A stretch of DNA of 64,000 nt from Coffea arabica. Its lineage: Eukaryota > Streptophyta > Magnoliopsida > Gentianales > Rubiaceae. Position numbers and translations under genes: made by a program. The notes under the pieces are model-generated. The model was given only the letters and a program-made list of their open reading frames with translations, ran no database searches and was not told where the DNA came from. Each line of letters begins with the position of its first letter. Positions within the stretch are counted from its first letter, which is position 1. Below, piece by piece: positions 23,062 to 35,444 of the stretch. Location: positions 1,304,501 through 1,368,500 of the forward strand of contig NC_092317.1 in NCBI RefSeq assembly GCF_036785885.1. The letters are read 5' to 3'.

Positions 23062-26000
23062 ATGGAAGATAAAAGGAGTCGGACCAAGAAAACTAATCGA
23101 GAACGCGGTTCCAGGCGAGGCCGTGAGGGTGAGAAAGTACAGGAACCGGTGCCTGAACCGATAGAGGAGAGGGAGGCAGCGGTTGAACAGCAACCTGAAC
23201 CCCAGACTGCCGGGGGAGATCAGGTGGCCACTGCCATCCAACAGATGACTAATATTTTGACTCGGTTAGTGGAGCAACAGGGTCAAGGGTCTGTAAATCA
23301 ACCTAGAGACCCTGATTCGGGGCAAGATAGAGCCTTGGAGAGATTCCAGAAGTTCTCTCCACCCAAATTTTTAGGAGGACCAGACCCGTATGAAGCTGAG
23401 AAATGGCTGGAGGCCATGGTAAATATCTTTGCTGCCCTAAACTACACTGAGGAGAGACAAGTCCAATTTGCCGTATTCCAATTTGAAGGGCCAGCTAGGG
23501 CTTGGTGGAATGTAGTGAGGGCCAAGTGGGAGAGAGAGGAAACTGCCTGGACTTGGCTAAACTTTGTACGGGACTTCAACGAAAAATACCTTCCACCCAT
23601 CGTCCAGGAGAAGAGAGAGGACGAATTCATTAAACTCCGTCAGGGGTTGATGAGTGTAACTGAGTATGAGACTCAGTTTACCAAGTTGTCCAAATTTGCT
23701 CCCGAACTGATAGCTACGGAGCCGAGAAAAGTACGGAGGTTTATACAAGGATTAAATGTGGAATTACAAGAAGCCTTAGCAGCGGTCCAAATCAATACTT
23801 TTACGGAGGTTCTGGAGAAGGCCACGAGGATAGAAACTGCTAGGACGCAAGTAAGGAATTTCCACGCTAAGCGGAAAGGGGCACCTAGTGGAGCCCAAGG
23901 GTCGGTACGAGGCGAGCGAAGCATGCCACCCGCTAAATCCGGTCGTGGAGCTGGAAGTGGACGATTTTCGAACACGTTTAGGGGCAGTGCTCCGAGAGGG
24001 AATGCCCAGAGGGGAGGCCAGGGCGGTAGAAGTCAAGGTAGAGGTTTTACTCAGGGAGGTCAAACCTCCACTCCCCGAGTGACATGTGGGTATTGTGGAA
24101 AATTGAACCACACTGAGGACGAGTGCTGGAGAAAGGCTCGGAAGTGCTTGAGGTGCGGAAGTGCGGATCATCAGATGGTCAATTGTCCGCTAATCAATGA
24201 CACTCAGTCGACTGCCAGGTCAAACCCGAAGCCGACTACTGCTGGAGGGGCTAGGTCGAGGGTACCGGCCAGAGTGTACTCGCTAGATCAAACAACTGTG
24301 CCTGAACCAACCAGGGTGATAGAAGGTACAATCCCTGTTTTTCACCGGTTAGCTAGAATTTTGATAGATCCCGGTGCTACTCACTCTTTTGTTAATCCTG
24401 CATTTATGCTTGGCATTGACTCGAAAGTTGAAAGGTTACCTTATGACTTAGAGGTAAGAACACCTACAGGTAATCAAATCTTGCTTGCGAATGAGGTGTA
24501 TAGGAATTGTGATATTTGGATTGGCGAACGGAAATTGGTAGTGGACCTTATTAGTCTAGCCATTAAGGGGTATGATGTTATCCTAGGTATGGATTGGCTA
24601 GCTCACTATCATGCTCGGGTAGATTGTAAGATGAAAGTGGTCGAATTTGGTATACCAGGAGAGGCAACCCTAAAGCTTGATGTGAGGGGTATGATAGCCT
24701 CTTCTGCACTTATTTCGGGTATGAGGGCTAGGAAGTTGCTTAGTCGTGGGGCTCGTGGTTACTTAGCTTTCCTAATTAACACTCCGGGTGAAAAGACTAA
24801 GTTGGAAGACATGCCAGTAATCAGTGAATACCCGGACGTATTTCCGGAAGAATTGGGGTCTTTGCCACCCGAAAGGGAGATTGAATTTAAGGTTGATTTA
24901 GTACCCGGAACCACTCCCATTTCTAAAACTCCTTATCGTATGGCACCTGCTGAGCTTAAGGAATTAAAGGTGCAATTACAGGACTTGCTAGAACGGGGGT
25001 TCATACATGAGAGCGAGTCGCCGTGGGGAGCTCCAGTTCTATTTGTTAAGAAAAAGGACGGGAGTTTAAGGTTGTGCATTGACTATCGAGGATTGAATGC
25101 AGTAACCATTAAGAATAAATATCCTTTGCCCCACATAGATGAGTTATTTGATCAGTTACAAGGGGCTGTAGTGTTTTCCAAGTTGGATCTGCGACAAGGG
25201 TATTATCAATTGAGAGTTAAGAAGGAGGATGTGCCAAAAACGGCGTTTAATACTCGATATGGGCATTTTGAGTTCGCAGTGATGCCTTTTGGTTTAACCA
25301 ATGCCCCAGCAGCATTCATGGATCTGATGCATCGAGTGTTCAAACCTTACTTGGATAGGTTTGTAGTGGTGTTCATTGATGACATCTTGGTGTATTCGAG
25401 GTCAAGGGAGGAGCATGAACAACATTTGCGGATAGTATTGCAAACCTTGAGAGAGCACCAACTGTTTGCTAAGTTCAGTAAGTGTGAATTTTGGTTGGAA
25501 GAGGTGGCGTTTTTAGGTCATATAATTTCGAAAGATGGCCTTGCTGTAGACCCGGCGAAAGTGGAAGCTGTGGCTAAATGGAAACGGCCAGAAAATCCCA
25601 CAGAGGTTCGAAGTTTTCTAGGCTTAGCAGGATACTACCGCAGATTTATAAAGAATTTCTCGAGGATTGCAGGACCCTTGACTAACCTGACCAAGAAACA
25701 AGGAAAATATATTTGGGATGTTAAGTGTGAAAGTAGCTTTCAAGAGCTTAAGAAACAATTGACTATGGCTCCAATTTTAGCTTTGCCCAGTGGAAAGGAT
25801 AGTTATACGGTTTATACTGATGCTTCGAAAGAAGGGCTAGGATGTGTGTTGATGCAGAATAGGAATGTGATTGCCTACGCATCCCGAAAGTTAAAAACTC
25901 ATGAGCAAAATTACCCGACCCATGACTTGGAACTTGCAGCTGTAGTGTTCGCTTTGAAGAAATGGCGACATTATCTCTATGGTGTAACTTTCGAGGTTTA

Positions 26001-27858
26001 TACGGATCATAAGAGCCTTAAGTATCTGTTTTCTCAGAAGGAGTTAAATCTAAGACAACGTCGGTGGGTAGAGTTCTTAGAGGATTATGATTGTACAATT
26101 AACTATCATCCTGGAAAGGCCAACGTTGTAGCAGATGCTTTAAGCCGGAAGGCTCAATTGGCAAGTTCTATAGTGAGAGAGTGGAGCCTATTGGAAGATG
26201 TATGTGAGTGGAAACCTCGTTTGGAACCGGAAAAGGTGATTTTTGGAAATATTGAGGCGAAATCGGCATTGATGGAACGAATCAAAGAGGGCCAAGTGAA
26301 GGATCCAATAGTGCAGAAGTGGGTAGAGAGAGTGAAGAGAGGGGAGTTACCTAATTTCAATCTAAGCCCTGATGGAATTTTAAAGTTTCGAAATCGTGTC
26401 GTGGTACCTAGGGATGAGGAATTGAAAAGGGAGATTTTAGAGGAATCACATTGCTCTAGGTATACGGTGCACCCAGGGAATAATAAAATGTACCAAGATC
26501 TTAGGAATCTGTATTGGTGGGAGAAAATGAAGGCGGAGATTGCCCAGTTTGTGCAAAAATGTCTTACGTGCCAACAGGTAAAAGCTGAGCATCAAAAGCC
26601 GTCAGGTTTGTTACAGCCTTTAGAGATCCCTGAGTGGAAGTGGGAGCACATAACGATGGATTTTGTGTCAGGGTTGCCACGCACACAAAAGGGGCATGAT
26701 GCAATTTGGGTGATAGTGGATCGATTGACTAAGACTGCACATTTTCTGCCAGTGAACATGAAATATCCTTTGGAGAAACTTGCTAAAATTTATATGGATG
26801 AGGTAGTAAGATTACATGGGGTACCAGTGAGTATTGTATCGGATAGAGACCCCAGGTTTGTATCTCGATTTTGGCAGAGGTTACAAGAGGCTCTAGGAAC
26901 TAAGTTGAGTTATAGTACAGCATATCATCCACAAACTGATGGACAATCTGAGAGAACTATCCAAACTCTTGAGGATATGTTGAGAGCCTGTATTGTGGAT
27001 TTTAAAGGAAGTTGGAGCCAATACTTGACTTTGGTTGAATTCGCGTATAACAATAGTTACCATTCCTCTATTCAAATGGCTCCATATGAAGCCTTGTATG
27101 GACGACGGTGTCGATCCCCAATCCATTGGGATGAAGTAGGAGAGAGAAAAGTAATAGATCCAGCTACTATACCATGGGTTGAGGAAGCCTATGAAAAGGT
27201 GAAAGTGATCCGCCAGAGACTTCAGACAGCCCAAAGCCGTCAGAAAAGCTATGCCGATCATAGGAGGAAAGACTTGGAGTTTGAAATAGGAGATAAGGTG
27301 TTTCTTCGGATCACACCATTGAAGGGAAAGATTAGATCCGGAAAAGGGAAAAAGTTGCAACCACGATATATAGGACCTTTCAAGGTGCTACAACGAATAG
27401 GAAAGGTGGCTTATCGACTTGAGTTACCAGCTAGCTTGTCTAGGATCCACGATGTCTTTCACGTCTCTTTGCTTAAGAAATACCATCCGGATCCGACTCA
27501 CATTTTGCCACCCGAAGATGTTGAACTTGACGAGTCTTTAACCTATGAAGAACGACCTATTCAAATACTGGATCGAAAGGTGAAGGACTTGAGAAACAAG
27601 CAAATTCCTTTAGTAAAGGTACTATGGAAGCATCATGAAGTGGAAGAAGCAACTTGGGAGCTAGAAACGGATATGCAAGAAAAGTATCCTGGCCTGTTCG
27701 CGACAAAAGGTATGAATTTCGAGGTCGAAATTCTTTTAAGGGGGAGAGGATGTGAGGACCCGCAAATTTCCTACATTTTTCCTCAAAAATGCCTTTTATT
27801 TGAAAATTATTATTTATTAAGGCCCCCTACCTCATTATATCACACTAAGTGTAAATAA
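23062..27858 (+). CDS. gag-pol polyprotein of the retrotransposon
   Basis: One frame of 1,598 residues. Gag includes a capsid-type region (about residues 80-270) and two CCHC zinc knuckles (about 342-377). Protease has DPGATHSF near residue 433. Reverse transcriptase has FIDDILVYS near 771. RNase H has YTDASKEG near 917. Integrase has an HHCC finger (about 1130-1180) and the D,D,E core from about 1199. A chromodomain-like segment lies at about 1500-1550. Gag and pol are fused in a single frame, as in most plant chromoviruses, so cleavage by the element protease is expected. The frame runs on through the polypurine tract and ends inside the 3' LTR. The element looks whole. Confidence 0.93.
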   Translation: MEDKRSRTKKTNRERGSRRGREGEKVQEPVPEPIEEREAAVEQQPEPQTAGGDQVATAIQQMTNILTRLVEQQGQGSVNQPRDPDSGQDRALERFQKFSPPKFLGGPDPYEAEKWLEAMVNIFAALNYTEERQVQFAVFQFEGPARAWWNVVRAKWEREETAWTWLNFVRDFNEKYLPPIVQEKREDEFIKLRQGLMSVTEYETQFTKLSKFAPELIATEPRKVRRFIQGLNVELQEALAAVQINTFTEVLEKATRIETARTQVRNFHAKRKGAPSGAQGSVRGERSMPPAKSGRGAGSGRFSNTFRGSAPRGNAQRGGQGGRSQGRGFTQGGQTSTPRVTCGYCGKLNHTEDECWRKARKCLRCGSADHQMVNCPLINDTQSTARSNPKPTTAGGARSRVPARVYSLDQTTVPEPTRVIEGTIPVFHRLARILIDPGATHSFVNPAFMLGIDSKVERLPYDLEVRTPTGNQILLANEVYRNCDIWIGERKLVVDLISLAIKGYDVILGMDWLAHYHARVDCKMKVVEFGIPGEATLKLDVRGMIASSALISGMRARKLLSRGARGYLAFLINTPGEKTKLEDMPVISEYPDVFPEELGSLPPEREIEFKVDLVPGTTPISKTPYRMAPAELKELKVQLQDLLERGFIHESESPWGAPVLFVKKKDGSLRLCIDYRGLNAVTIKNKYPLPHIDELFDQLQGAVVFSKLDLRQGYYQLRVKKEDVPKTAFNTRYGHFEFAVMPFGLTNAPAAFMDLMHRVFKPYLDRFVVVFIDDILVYSRSREEHEQHLRIVLQTLREHQLFAKFSKCEFWLEEVAFLGHIISKDGLAVDPAKVEAVAKWKRPENPTEVRSFLGLAGYYRRFIKNFSRIAGPLTNLTKKQGKYIWDVKCESSFQELKKQLTMAPILALPSGKDSYTVYTDASKEGLGCVLMQNRNVIAYASRKLKTHEQNYPTHDLELAAVVFALKKWRHYLYGVTFEVYTDHKSLKYLFSQKELNLRQRRWVEFLEDYDCTINYHPGKANVVADALSRKAQLASSIVREWSLLEDVCEWKPRLEPEKVIFGNIEAKSALMERIKEGQVKDPIVQKWVERVKRGELPNFNLSPDGILKFRNRVVVPRDEELKREILEESHCSRYTVHPGNNKMYQDLRNLYWWEKMKAEIAQFVQKCLTCQQVKAEHQKPSGLLQPLEIPEWKWEHITMDFVSGLPRTQKGHDAIWVIVDRLTKTAHFLPVNMKYPLEKLAKIYMDEVVRLHGVPVSIVSDRDPRFVSRFWQRLQEALGTKLSYSTAYHPQTDGQSERTIQTLEDMLRACIVDFKGSWSQYLTLVEFAYNNSYHSSIQMAPYEALYGRRCRSPIHWDEVGERKVIDPATIPWVEEAYEKVKVIRQRLQTAQSRQKSYADHRRKDLEFEIGDKVFLRITPLKGKIRSGKGKKLQPRYIGPFKVLQRIGKVAYRLELPASLSRIHDVFHVSLLKKYHPDPTHILPPEDVELDESLTYEERPIQILDRKVKDLRNKQIPLVKVLWKHHEVEEATWELETDMQEKYPGLFATKGMNFEVEILLRGRGCEDPQISYIFPQKCLLFENYYLLRPPTSLYHTKCK
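27738..27750 (+). other. Polypurine tract of the retrotransposon
   Basis: AAGGGGGAGAGGA lies immediately before the TG of the 3' LTR, in the position where plus-strand priming occurs in LTR retrotransposons. Confidence 0.9.
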
Positions 27859-30800
27859 ACCTAGAAAATAAGGTTTTACGCTTTGGTTTCAAGTTTTGAG
27901 CAAAATTAGGGTTTTTGCGATTTTTTCCGCCGGATGAATTTTCGGTACTGGCCAAGGATCAATTTGATGATTAAAAGTGACTCTTAAGTGAGAAATAATA
28001 TGTGAGTAGTAGCAATGATATAAGGTTAGTGAATGGGAAGTAAAAACCCTAGTACGTGAGTTTTTAAGAAACGGCGCGAACCGGCGGGTCCCGCGCATTA
28101 CCGATTGAACGCACCACTTGACCACCATTTTTCTTACCCAACAAGTTTGTTGACTTTTGCACATAATATCTTCTCTCTTGGCAGCATGTTGACCGAAAAT
28201 TGGTGGCTAAGAAAGGCAAGAAAGAAAGAGAAAAAGAAAGGGTGGTGGTGGTGACAAGTGTCACCACCTCATGGCTTCTTACCCAAGACCATTACCAACC
28301 ATATAACCTTAACACTTAGCCAATTCTTCCTCATTTCTGCTGGAGCTGGCCGAGAGCATCAAGGAGGAAAAACTCCAAGGGAAATCTTTCATTTCATCTC
28401 CAAATCCAACAAATAAGTGAGGAATCGAGCGAAGTAAACCGATTAAACTTGCTTTCTAGTGACTAGCTAGTGAGTGGTGGTGTGATTCTTGAAGGGGAGA
28501 GCTTGTGCTACTCTTGGTGACTTTTATTCAAGGTAAGAGAGTTTATCTCTCCAAGTTTTACATCTAATCTTGTTAAATTAAGTTTAGTAGGTGATTATAG
28601 TGGTGAGATTATGGATGATTAGCATGATTTAGAGGTTTTCCCCAATTTATTTGATGAACTAGGGTTTCTGATTTTCTGCTCAATGTGATGTATGATGCAT
28701 GAATGTTGTAATTAAGGTTATATAAGGTTGTTTAGTGGTGAATAGAACCAGAAATTTGAGGAATTTACACTTAGAGCTAAAAATTCCAGATTTCTGGAAA
28801 ATTGCCCAAGCATTCTGTCCGAAATTGTACCTATATGTTAGAGGCCGAATTGGCCTTTGGTCAAAGAAGGAAAGTTGTAGAGAATGGTGTTTTATAGGTG
28901 CCTATAAAATTTCAGCTCAATCGGAGCAACGCAGAACGTGAAAAGTCCAAAATACCCCTACTGTTTTAAGAATTCCCCAGCAGTCCGTTTCTTCAGTTCA
29001 GTCCAGTTTATCACGATTTTTGACTAGGATCCCTTCTGATTTAGCTCTGGGCCAAAACATAAAAGTTGTAGTGCTCTGAAGTAGCTTTAAAACGCCTCAA
29101 AGAAAACCTGATTCGGACTTGTGTACACTGAGTTAGGTTCATTACAGTGTTCTGCGTTTAAACAACCGACGAACTGGTTTCTGGTTTAGTAATCTGAGAT
29201 TTTGACTAAGTTACATTAGGAACTGGACTACGTGACCTTCATGAATGTTGTAGCTCTGTGTCTTAGCTTCGAAACGGCGTAGGTTTCGTTTTAATCTGAT
29301 AAGCGTAGCCTCGGGTATGGTATTACCGCATTTGTACGTCAAATCTGTCTTGAACTAAATTGCGTTTCTGCACTTGTACTTGATGCGATTCTTGTTGTTA
29401 TGATATTGTGAGCCTATGGAACGGCTCTTGACATAAATTGCTTGTTTGTATGATGTTGGGATGTTGTTGAAGAAAAATAATGAAGCCTAAATGGCTGGAA
29501 ATTAGGTAAACACAAAGGGCATGCTGCCCAAATTTTTACTCGAGGTCTAGAAAACTATCTTTGCGACTTGAGTGAAGGTTAAGTGATTATCACTTGAACT
29601 ATCGAGGACCTTTGCCACTTGTTTAGGACTTGGCCGAACTTGTACCCTTAGGAAAATGATATGAATCACTACGAAACCGTTTTACTTGCACTTTTGACTC
29701 AAGAGTCATATTCAAGCAAAAATGTTATCAAATTTTCCAGTTTAAAGAGCGAGCAACTATTTCACGACTCTTCTCAAGTGAATTTCAATTTCTTGATTCT
29801 TATCGAACGAAACGCTTAAGTTTTGAACCTTGGTTGATTTCAAAGTTCTCAAGTAAAGTTTTATCGCAGATTTGGACTCCCAACCCGGAGTACCACCTCG
29901 ACGCGAAAACTAGAAGCACTATTGTGGTGAGTGCTTCCAAATATCCGATTGTACTTGATATGTGTACTCCCTACTTGACTTGTGTGATTACATGACAATG
30001 AATGAAAAGGCAAGGGTGTACTTTATCGCACTTGCCCTAATATGACATGTTCTTGCTATTGATCATACTTGACTTGTTGTACATGTACTTGAATTGTATC
30101 TTGCCTGGAATTCCAGAAACCCTGTGGCTAGTTAATCGAGTCGAGCCGGCAAGGGCCTGGTCGATTAGATAACAAACCCTGGGTCACTTGTAATGTCGAG
30201 TGGAGTGTTATCTTCTCGACTAACGGTATACTCGAGTATTACCACCCATGTTTATATGGCGTGCGGGCCCGGAATAGGGGGTGAATCGGTGGACGGAAAT
30301 TGGCGTGTAGTGGAGTTTATTTGGACTTGAAATTACTTGAAAGTTGACGGAGTGTCAACTACCACTTGACCAAGCTGGAATGGAGCCGTAACATGAATAC
30401 CGTATCCTTATATGTGAATGTGCATCTAATACTACTTGACTAGCTGAAGTACTATTTCCTTGATTTGACTTGTTTGCTCGTCATTTCACTTTTATTTTGC
30501 TATAACTTGGTTGTTGCCCAATTTGATATTTGGGAACTTCACTGAGATTTGGCTCACCCCGTTAGTTTGTTTTCCTTACAGGGGTACGAGTAACGCGAGA
30601 GACTTGATAAAGACTAGTGTAGCCTTTTGTTTTGACTTTTGAATTTTGGTTTTGTACTCGCGCTATTCCCCGAACGAAACATGTTGTACTTGGATTGTAT
30701 ACGTTTTGGTACTAGTTGGTGTATTAAGACTTTGTACCTGATTCCTATCGATGTAAACTATAAGTTTGAATCGTGAATATTATTTATGGTGCATGGTTGT

Positions 30801-30903
30801 GTATATATGATTCGATTGAGATAGTGAGTGAGTCCTGGCGAGAGCTGGGCAGGCGGTCCGCCGAACCCTTTGGTACGCCTTAGGGAGAGGTGGGGTCGTC
30901 ACA
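27751..30903 (+). repeat. 3' LTR
   Basis: 3,153 bp, the same length as the 5' LTR and almost identical to it. It is followed directly by the right target-site duplication. It carries the last 36 codons of the gag-pol frame at its left end. Confidence 0.95.
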
Positions 30904-30908
30904 GGAGG
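30904..30908. repeat. Target-site duplication, right copy
   Basis: GGAGG, matching 18746-18750. The host proline-rich frame resumes here on the minus strand. Confidence 0.85.
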
Positions 30909-31859
30909 CGGTGTGGCTGGTTCTGAGATGGGTTCGTTGTTTTCCATCTGACTATCCCTTCTTTTTCTCCTTCTCTCCCTTCGATGAGCAACACTTTGAT
31001 GGACTCGCTTTGGCTTTTCATTATCCAGTGGTGGTGAAGCAGGCCGCAGTAGTGGTGATTCTGGCGGTGGAGATGGTGGAGCTGGCGGAGGAGAAGATGG
31101 AGGGGGAGTAGCTGGAGTGTTTGAGGGTCGTTCCTGAGGATGAGGGTACGCAAATTTATCCACATAAAAGTTCTTGCTTTCCAGCTGGGAATCATCAAAT
31201 GTGTATTTCCAGCTTCGTCGACGATGAAGCTCGCCGGTGCGGGAGTACCGGGGAGTTTCGATTATCATATCATCATAACACATCCACGGATCATCCCCGG
31301 AGGCCAATCTTGAGGAGGCTACAAGTAGATCAGGATATGAGCTATATGTCCTCCTCAGCAGTCCACCTTGGTTATCAGTACTAGAAGTACTGTTGTAGGC
31401 CGTCTGATCTGAATATCCATGCCATTGAAGAGGATTTGACTGATGCGTTTTTTCAGCTTCAATAGGGGAGTAATTATACCATCCCTGTGCGGTTGATGGA
31501 TTTGATTTTCGGGTTTCAGTTCTGGTAGTAGTAGGAGTAGTATCATGATACTCCTCAAAGTTTCTATCTTCATTCTTGTTTCTACTGAGGAATCCAAAGA
31601 CTAATGCAACTAGAACTAATACCAAATTAAGAGAATCCCAGCTTTTCTTAACATTATTTGGCCTAAAGATTTGAGAAGAGAAAGAAATGGTTGCAGGGAC
31701 TACCAAAACCAAGAAGGAAACAGCTGTTATCAGCAGAACGGAGACTAAAAGTCCAGAGCTTAAGAAGAAAGAGGATAGGCCGTGGCGAAATCGGCGGACA
31801 CGGCCGCGATTGCTGGTGCTTGGTACCCAAAAGGGGGTCAAGTCTTCCCCATCTTCCAT
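30904..31859 (-). CDS. Proline-rich DUF761-type protein, 5' part of a gene split by a retrotransposon
   Basis: N-terminal portion of the same host gene as 17950-18750. The ATG at 31859 (MEDGEDLTPFWVPSTS) is preferred over one 60 bases upstream, because family members start with a short soluble segment. Two hydrophobic segments follow (SSGLLVSVLLITAVSFLVL and LVLVLVALVFGFLS), typical of the DUF4408-like membrane anchor. Then come a Ser/Thr-rich region, a PPPSSPPPAPPSPPPESP block and a basic patch (RRERRRKRR). Host sequence ends in a PPP run at the insertion point. The frame then reads into the retrotransposon LTR for about 40 foreign codons and stops at 30780. Any product would keep the membrane anchor but lose the DUF761 end. 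Whether this is the normal allele or a mutant or heterozygous one cannot be told here. Confidence 0.75.
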
Positions 31860-31919
31860 GGTTTTTAGTTGCTTGTGTTGCTTTTGATAAAAGATGAAGA
31901 GGAGCGCTCTGTGAAACAA

Positions 31920-33567
31920 CCTTTGTTCCCTCTTTATTGCTTTTGCTTTTCCTTTGCCTTCTTTGCTTGTACTTGTAGCAGCGCTAAGAAATGTAATGTT
32001 CGGCTCCTCGTTCTCTTTTGTTGCTTTCGTTGCCCTTCGAGCAGTTGGTGCTAAAAAAATGAGTTGCTTTATTTGGTGCTGGGGAGGGCTATGGATTTTA
32101 GGATGGAAGGAAAATGGATCAGTGGTAGGTATATTTTTATTCTTGAGTTGTGTTGAGCTAAGAGTATTCTAATTTTTTTTTTTTTTTACTTTTTTGATAA
32201 TGAACTAAGAGTAGTATTCTACTTGAATGGAATGGAATGGTGGTCAGTAGCGTGTGGATCAAACTACTTGAAGAGTGCTAAGAGTAGGCGACTCGCATGA
32301 CGGCTTTCACGCATTTGGCTTTTCTGGCAAGAAGAATGACAGCCTAATCAATGACGCGTATTTTGTCCATGTAATGTAACTTGAACTTTGGTCTCACGCA
32401 GCTAACATCTATCTGCTCGTAACAAATCCAGGGAACTTTTAGCTTTAAAATCAATTGAAGATTCCTCCCCGAGATTGCCGATGAACCAAGCGATCCACAA
32501 ATGAAGTAAACAATAACGTGCTTTAATTTTTATAACGGCCAAAATTAGCAGCCGACTAGGATGCGCAGCCAGGCAGAGCAGAGCAGAGCAGCTCATTCAC
32601 TTCACTTGGTATCGTTTTGGAATTCTCAATTCTTTAGTATTCTTTCAAAACCATGAACGATTTGGCTGAATGCGGAAAACCATGAGGGGAGAGGAGACGA
32701 GAGTCTTGGTCATCCTTCCGCGTTCAGTCTAGAGCAAGCAGATCTTACAAAGGAGGAGTGGTTAAAATTCGGGACAATGAAACGGAAAAACGCGTACTTA
32801 ATTGGTAACAAGTCCTTTTCAATCACTTTGCAGAGAACGACAGAGCAGAATCGCTCCAGTCTTTCGCATGATTGTTCTGTCTTCAACTCCCTAAACAGAA
32901 ATTACCCCTTTTTTTTTTTTTTTGGTCTCGTCTCGTGGGCTGTTTGCGTGCGCATACATCTGTACACCGGGAAATTTGTGGTTGCTGCCAAAACTGAGGC
33001 GTCTATCAAAAGTCATGACAAGCACACCGGGAAATTGCAAGCTACCATGGGTGTCCAAATACAAATAGTTAGTGTTAATTCTATACAAAGCAAAGAACCT
33101 CTAATGGGCTACATAGCATATGGCTAAGATAATCATACATTTCCCAGCAAGCTTCTTCATTCATACATAATCATACTAAAAAACTGTACATGTTGTTAAG
33201 GCTGCATCAGGTGCAATTGAACTCGAAGAATACGCCAAATATTGCTAGCTTCCAATGACTTTAGCTGAAAGTAATCTAATTTGTTATGACATCAAACTAT
33301 TGCTTTTTCCACCCTCTAAAGTGTAGAAACCTACTTGAAAACCCTTTTTTTTTCCTTTTTTTTTCTTTTTTAGGGAGGCGTTGGACCCAATTGTACTGAA
33401 CTTCAGGGGCCCTATGATACATGAGTTGTATACTACATGACAAACTGAGAGGATGACCAGGATCAAGCAAAACTTGGAAAAGCCCCCATAGTAGGATGCT
33501 GTTTAATCACAGGTATCCATCTCATGCCATTGTCTGCTGAAACTGATAAAGCCTGAGAGCCTAGGGA
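31920..33567. other. Intergenic region
   Basis: Holds the promoter side of the interrupted gene (minus strand) and the 3' flank of the L18a-like gene. It contains T-runs at about 32172, 32912 and 33345 and a small duplication around a T-run at 32156-32221. No exon or RNA gene is supported. Confidence 0.4.
32156..32221. repeat. Direct repeat flanking a T-run
   Basis: Near-copies of CTAAGAGTA(GTA)TTCTA flank a core of about 15 T plus a short AT-rich tail. This resembles a target duplication round a tiny retroposed tail on the minus strand. The two copies differ by a 3-base step, so the call is weak. Confidence 0.35.
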
Positions 33568-34302
33568 CTAGAAGAGAATAATAGCCACAACAATCAGGAC
33601 AACAACAGTAAATATCAGAGCCTGCAATCGTTGTATACATGATATTAGCAAGCAATAAGAGAATGATGAAAGTGCAGAGCATCTTCAAGCATTAGGCAAA
33701 TGCAATCCATGCCTACATGTCATACCATGGTGCAGGCTCTAAAGAAGACATACTTGCTTTTCAATATTTGAAATAGCGAGAATCCTAGAATATAACGCAG
33801 GGGTAAAGGTCATGTCACCTCAAAGGGACACAGTAAATCACTAATGACTCAATAATCGTTTTTTTGGTTTATATCCCTGCAAGAATGGAATCAATCCCCA
33901 TACCACAGAAAGAGTGAATATGACAACATATAGAGAACTGCATGACTGCGAGATAACACTTACAGCTATTGCATTAGCAGCGAGCCCAGCTCGTTCTCTG
34001 GGATCCTTGTGGTAGTAATTCCCAAAGTAAAGAATAGTAGCATAGTACCAGAACAAGGGGCAGAAAAACCCAAGCAGAAGACTGCAAGAAGAATTTGAAT
34101 CCATAAGATGTAAACCCGGAGAAAAACACCATTAAGGAAAAATGTATAAAAAAGTAAGGACATACGAAAACCATCCTACTCCACAACCAAAACAAGGAAG
34201 GGGTTTATCAAACATTCCCAGCTGGGCATGTTCTATGTCGCCAGTAAGGGCATAGTCTCCATTCTGATGCTGCTTGGCATCTTCTAAAAGTTCTGTATCC
34301 AT
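33568..34302 (-). CDS. 60S ribosomal protein L18a-like small membrane protein
   Basis: Three coding exons on the minus strand (34302-34166, 34081-33964, 33621-33568) encode about 102 residues starting MDTELLEDAKQHQNGDYALT. An in-frame stop precedes this ATG in the same exon, so it is the first usable start. The core PLPCFGCGVGWFSLLLGFFC, then PLFWYYATILYFGNYYHKDP and RERAGLAANAIA, is the signature of plant 'L18a-like' proteins. Despite the name these are short proteins with two or three membrane segments, not ribosomal L18a itself. The last exon encodes the terminal hydrophobic helix ALIFTVVVLIVVAIILF. Cysteines before the first helix are conserved. Molecular function is not known. Upstream non-coding exons are likely. 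Confidence 0.85.
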
Positions 34303-35444
34303 CCAAATGTTTCAGCCATCAATGCAGCAATGTATGGATCAAACATACCATGTTCAAGCTGATATATGAATAACATATAGATGTCCTCAAGAGGATAATA
34401 AGGGAATGCAGTTCAGTCATTTTAAATTTATAAACAGCACTTATTCAACAATTAGTAGCAAAGTTCTCTTCTATGAGATTTATCTGTCTTGCTGTGGAAA
34501 CAACTTTTACAGTTAACACTCCTTATGAATTCTAACCCTGTTTGCCAGATATGACAGAATCCCAGGCTCAGAAGTACATTAGAACCGATTTAAACTACTG
34601 GAAAGTAAGCTTCTAGCTGAAGATACAGAGGGCAATGCTGAGACAAGCAGACAACAGCTAAGTGAACAGAAGAACTTTCCCCAGAAAAGGGAAAAAAGAA
34701 AAGGCAGCCAGAAGAGAAATTTCAATTTTTTATGCAGTTCAAAAATGCTGGCAAATCTTAAATCAGCCCTTATTCGAAGCCAACAGCACCAAAGAGAAAT
34801 TGGAAAAATTTTGAGATGTGGTTTAACAAAATCCGGGAAGGATATCCTAGCACTAACTATATTATCTTGCTAAATTCAACAATGACAAAACTGAATCCTT
34901 TCCAATATTAACCAATCAAAGCGAAAGGTAAAAGCAATACAAAAACCATATAAAGAAAGGTATCACTGAAAAGAAATCTCATCCTGAGATAAAAGCAATT
35001 TTTAGCCAAATTTAATAATATACATGTGGAACATTGGAACATTCACATTCAAGACAAGCAAGACCACAGACCAACAAAACAAATGACCAAATATATGATG
35101 AATCACTTAGCCAGAATAAATCAAGAAAATTCATACTGATTAGCAAACACACTGCCCCACCACTTCCAGCACAGATAAAACACCCAGCACCCAATTCAAC
35201 AACATGAATATACATATTGCAGCATATATGCAGTTTTGCATCAGAAAATAGGAACGATGGACATTTTAGGGACTACTGCAATGACACAAGAGGAAATATC
35301 GTGACACAAAGCTACGGTTTTGAATTTGCTGAAAAATTTTCACTGACAGCAAATTAAAGCCATGGCCATTAACAAAATGAAAAGAATGAAAAATGAAGGG
35401 ATAACACAAAATGAAATACTTTGATCCATATGTTAAAAGAAATC

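Larger units (their letters stand above)
18751..30903 (+). mobile_element. Ty3/gypsy LTR retrotransposon, chromovirus of Tekay/Del type, looks whole
   Basis: A 12,153-bp element lies in the opposite orientation to the host gene it interrupts. Parts in order: 5' LTR, initiator-Met-tRNA type primer binding site, an extra 5' reading frame, one long gag-pol frame, polypurine tract, 3' LTR. Order of enzymes is protease, reverse transcriptase, RNase H, integrase and a chromodomain-like C-terminus, which places it in Ty3/gypsy chromoviruses. The integrase tail and the DPGATHSF protease type fit the Tekay/Del clade. The LTRs have the same length and differ at about four positions noticed by eye. With a plant LTR rate near 1.3e-8 per site per year this suggests an insertion of order 50,000 years or less. 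No obvious break was seen, so it looks whole. Confidence 0.95.

Noticed and set aside
27889-28941. Repeated short frames in both LTRs (also at 18889-19941)
   Set aside because: They occur in LTR DNA, have no domain and are duplicated only because the LTRs are.
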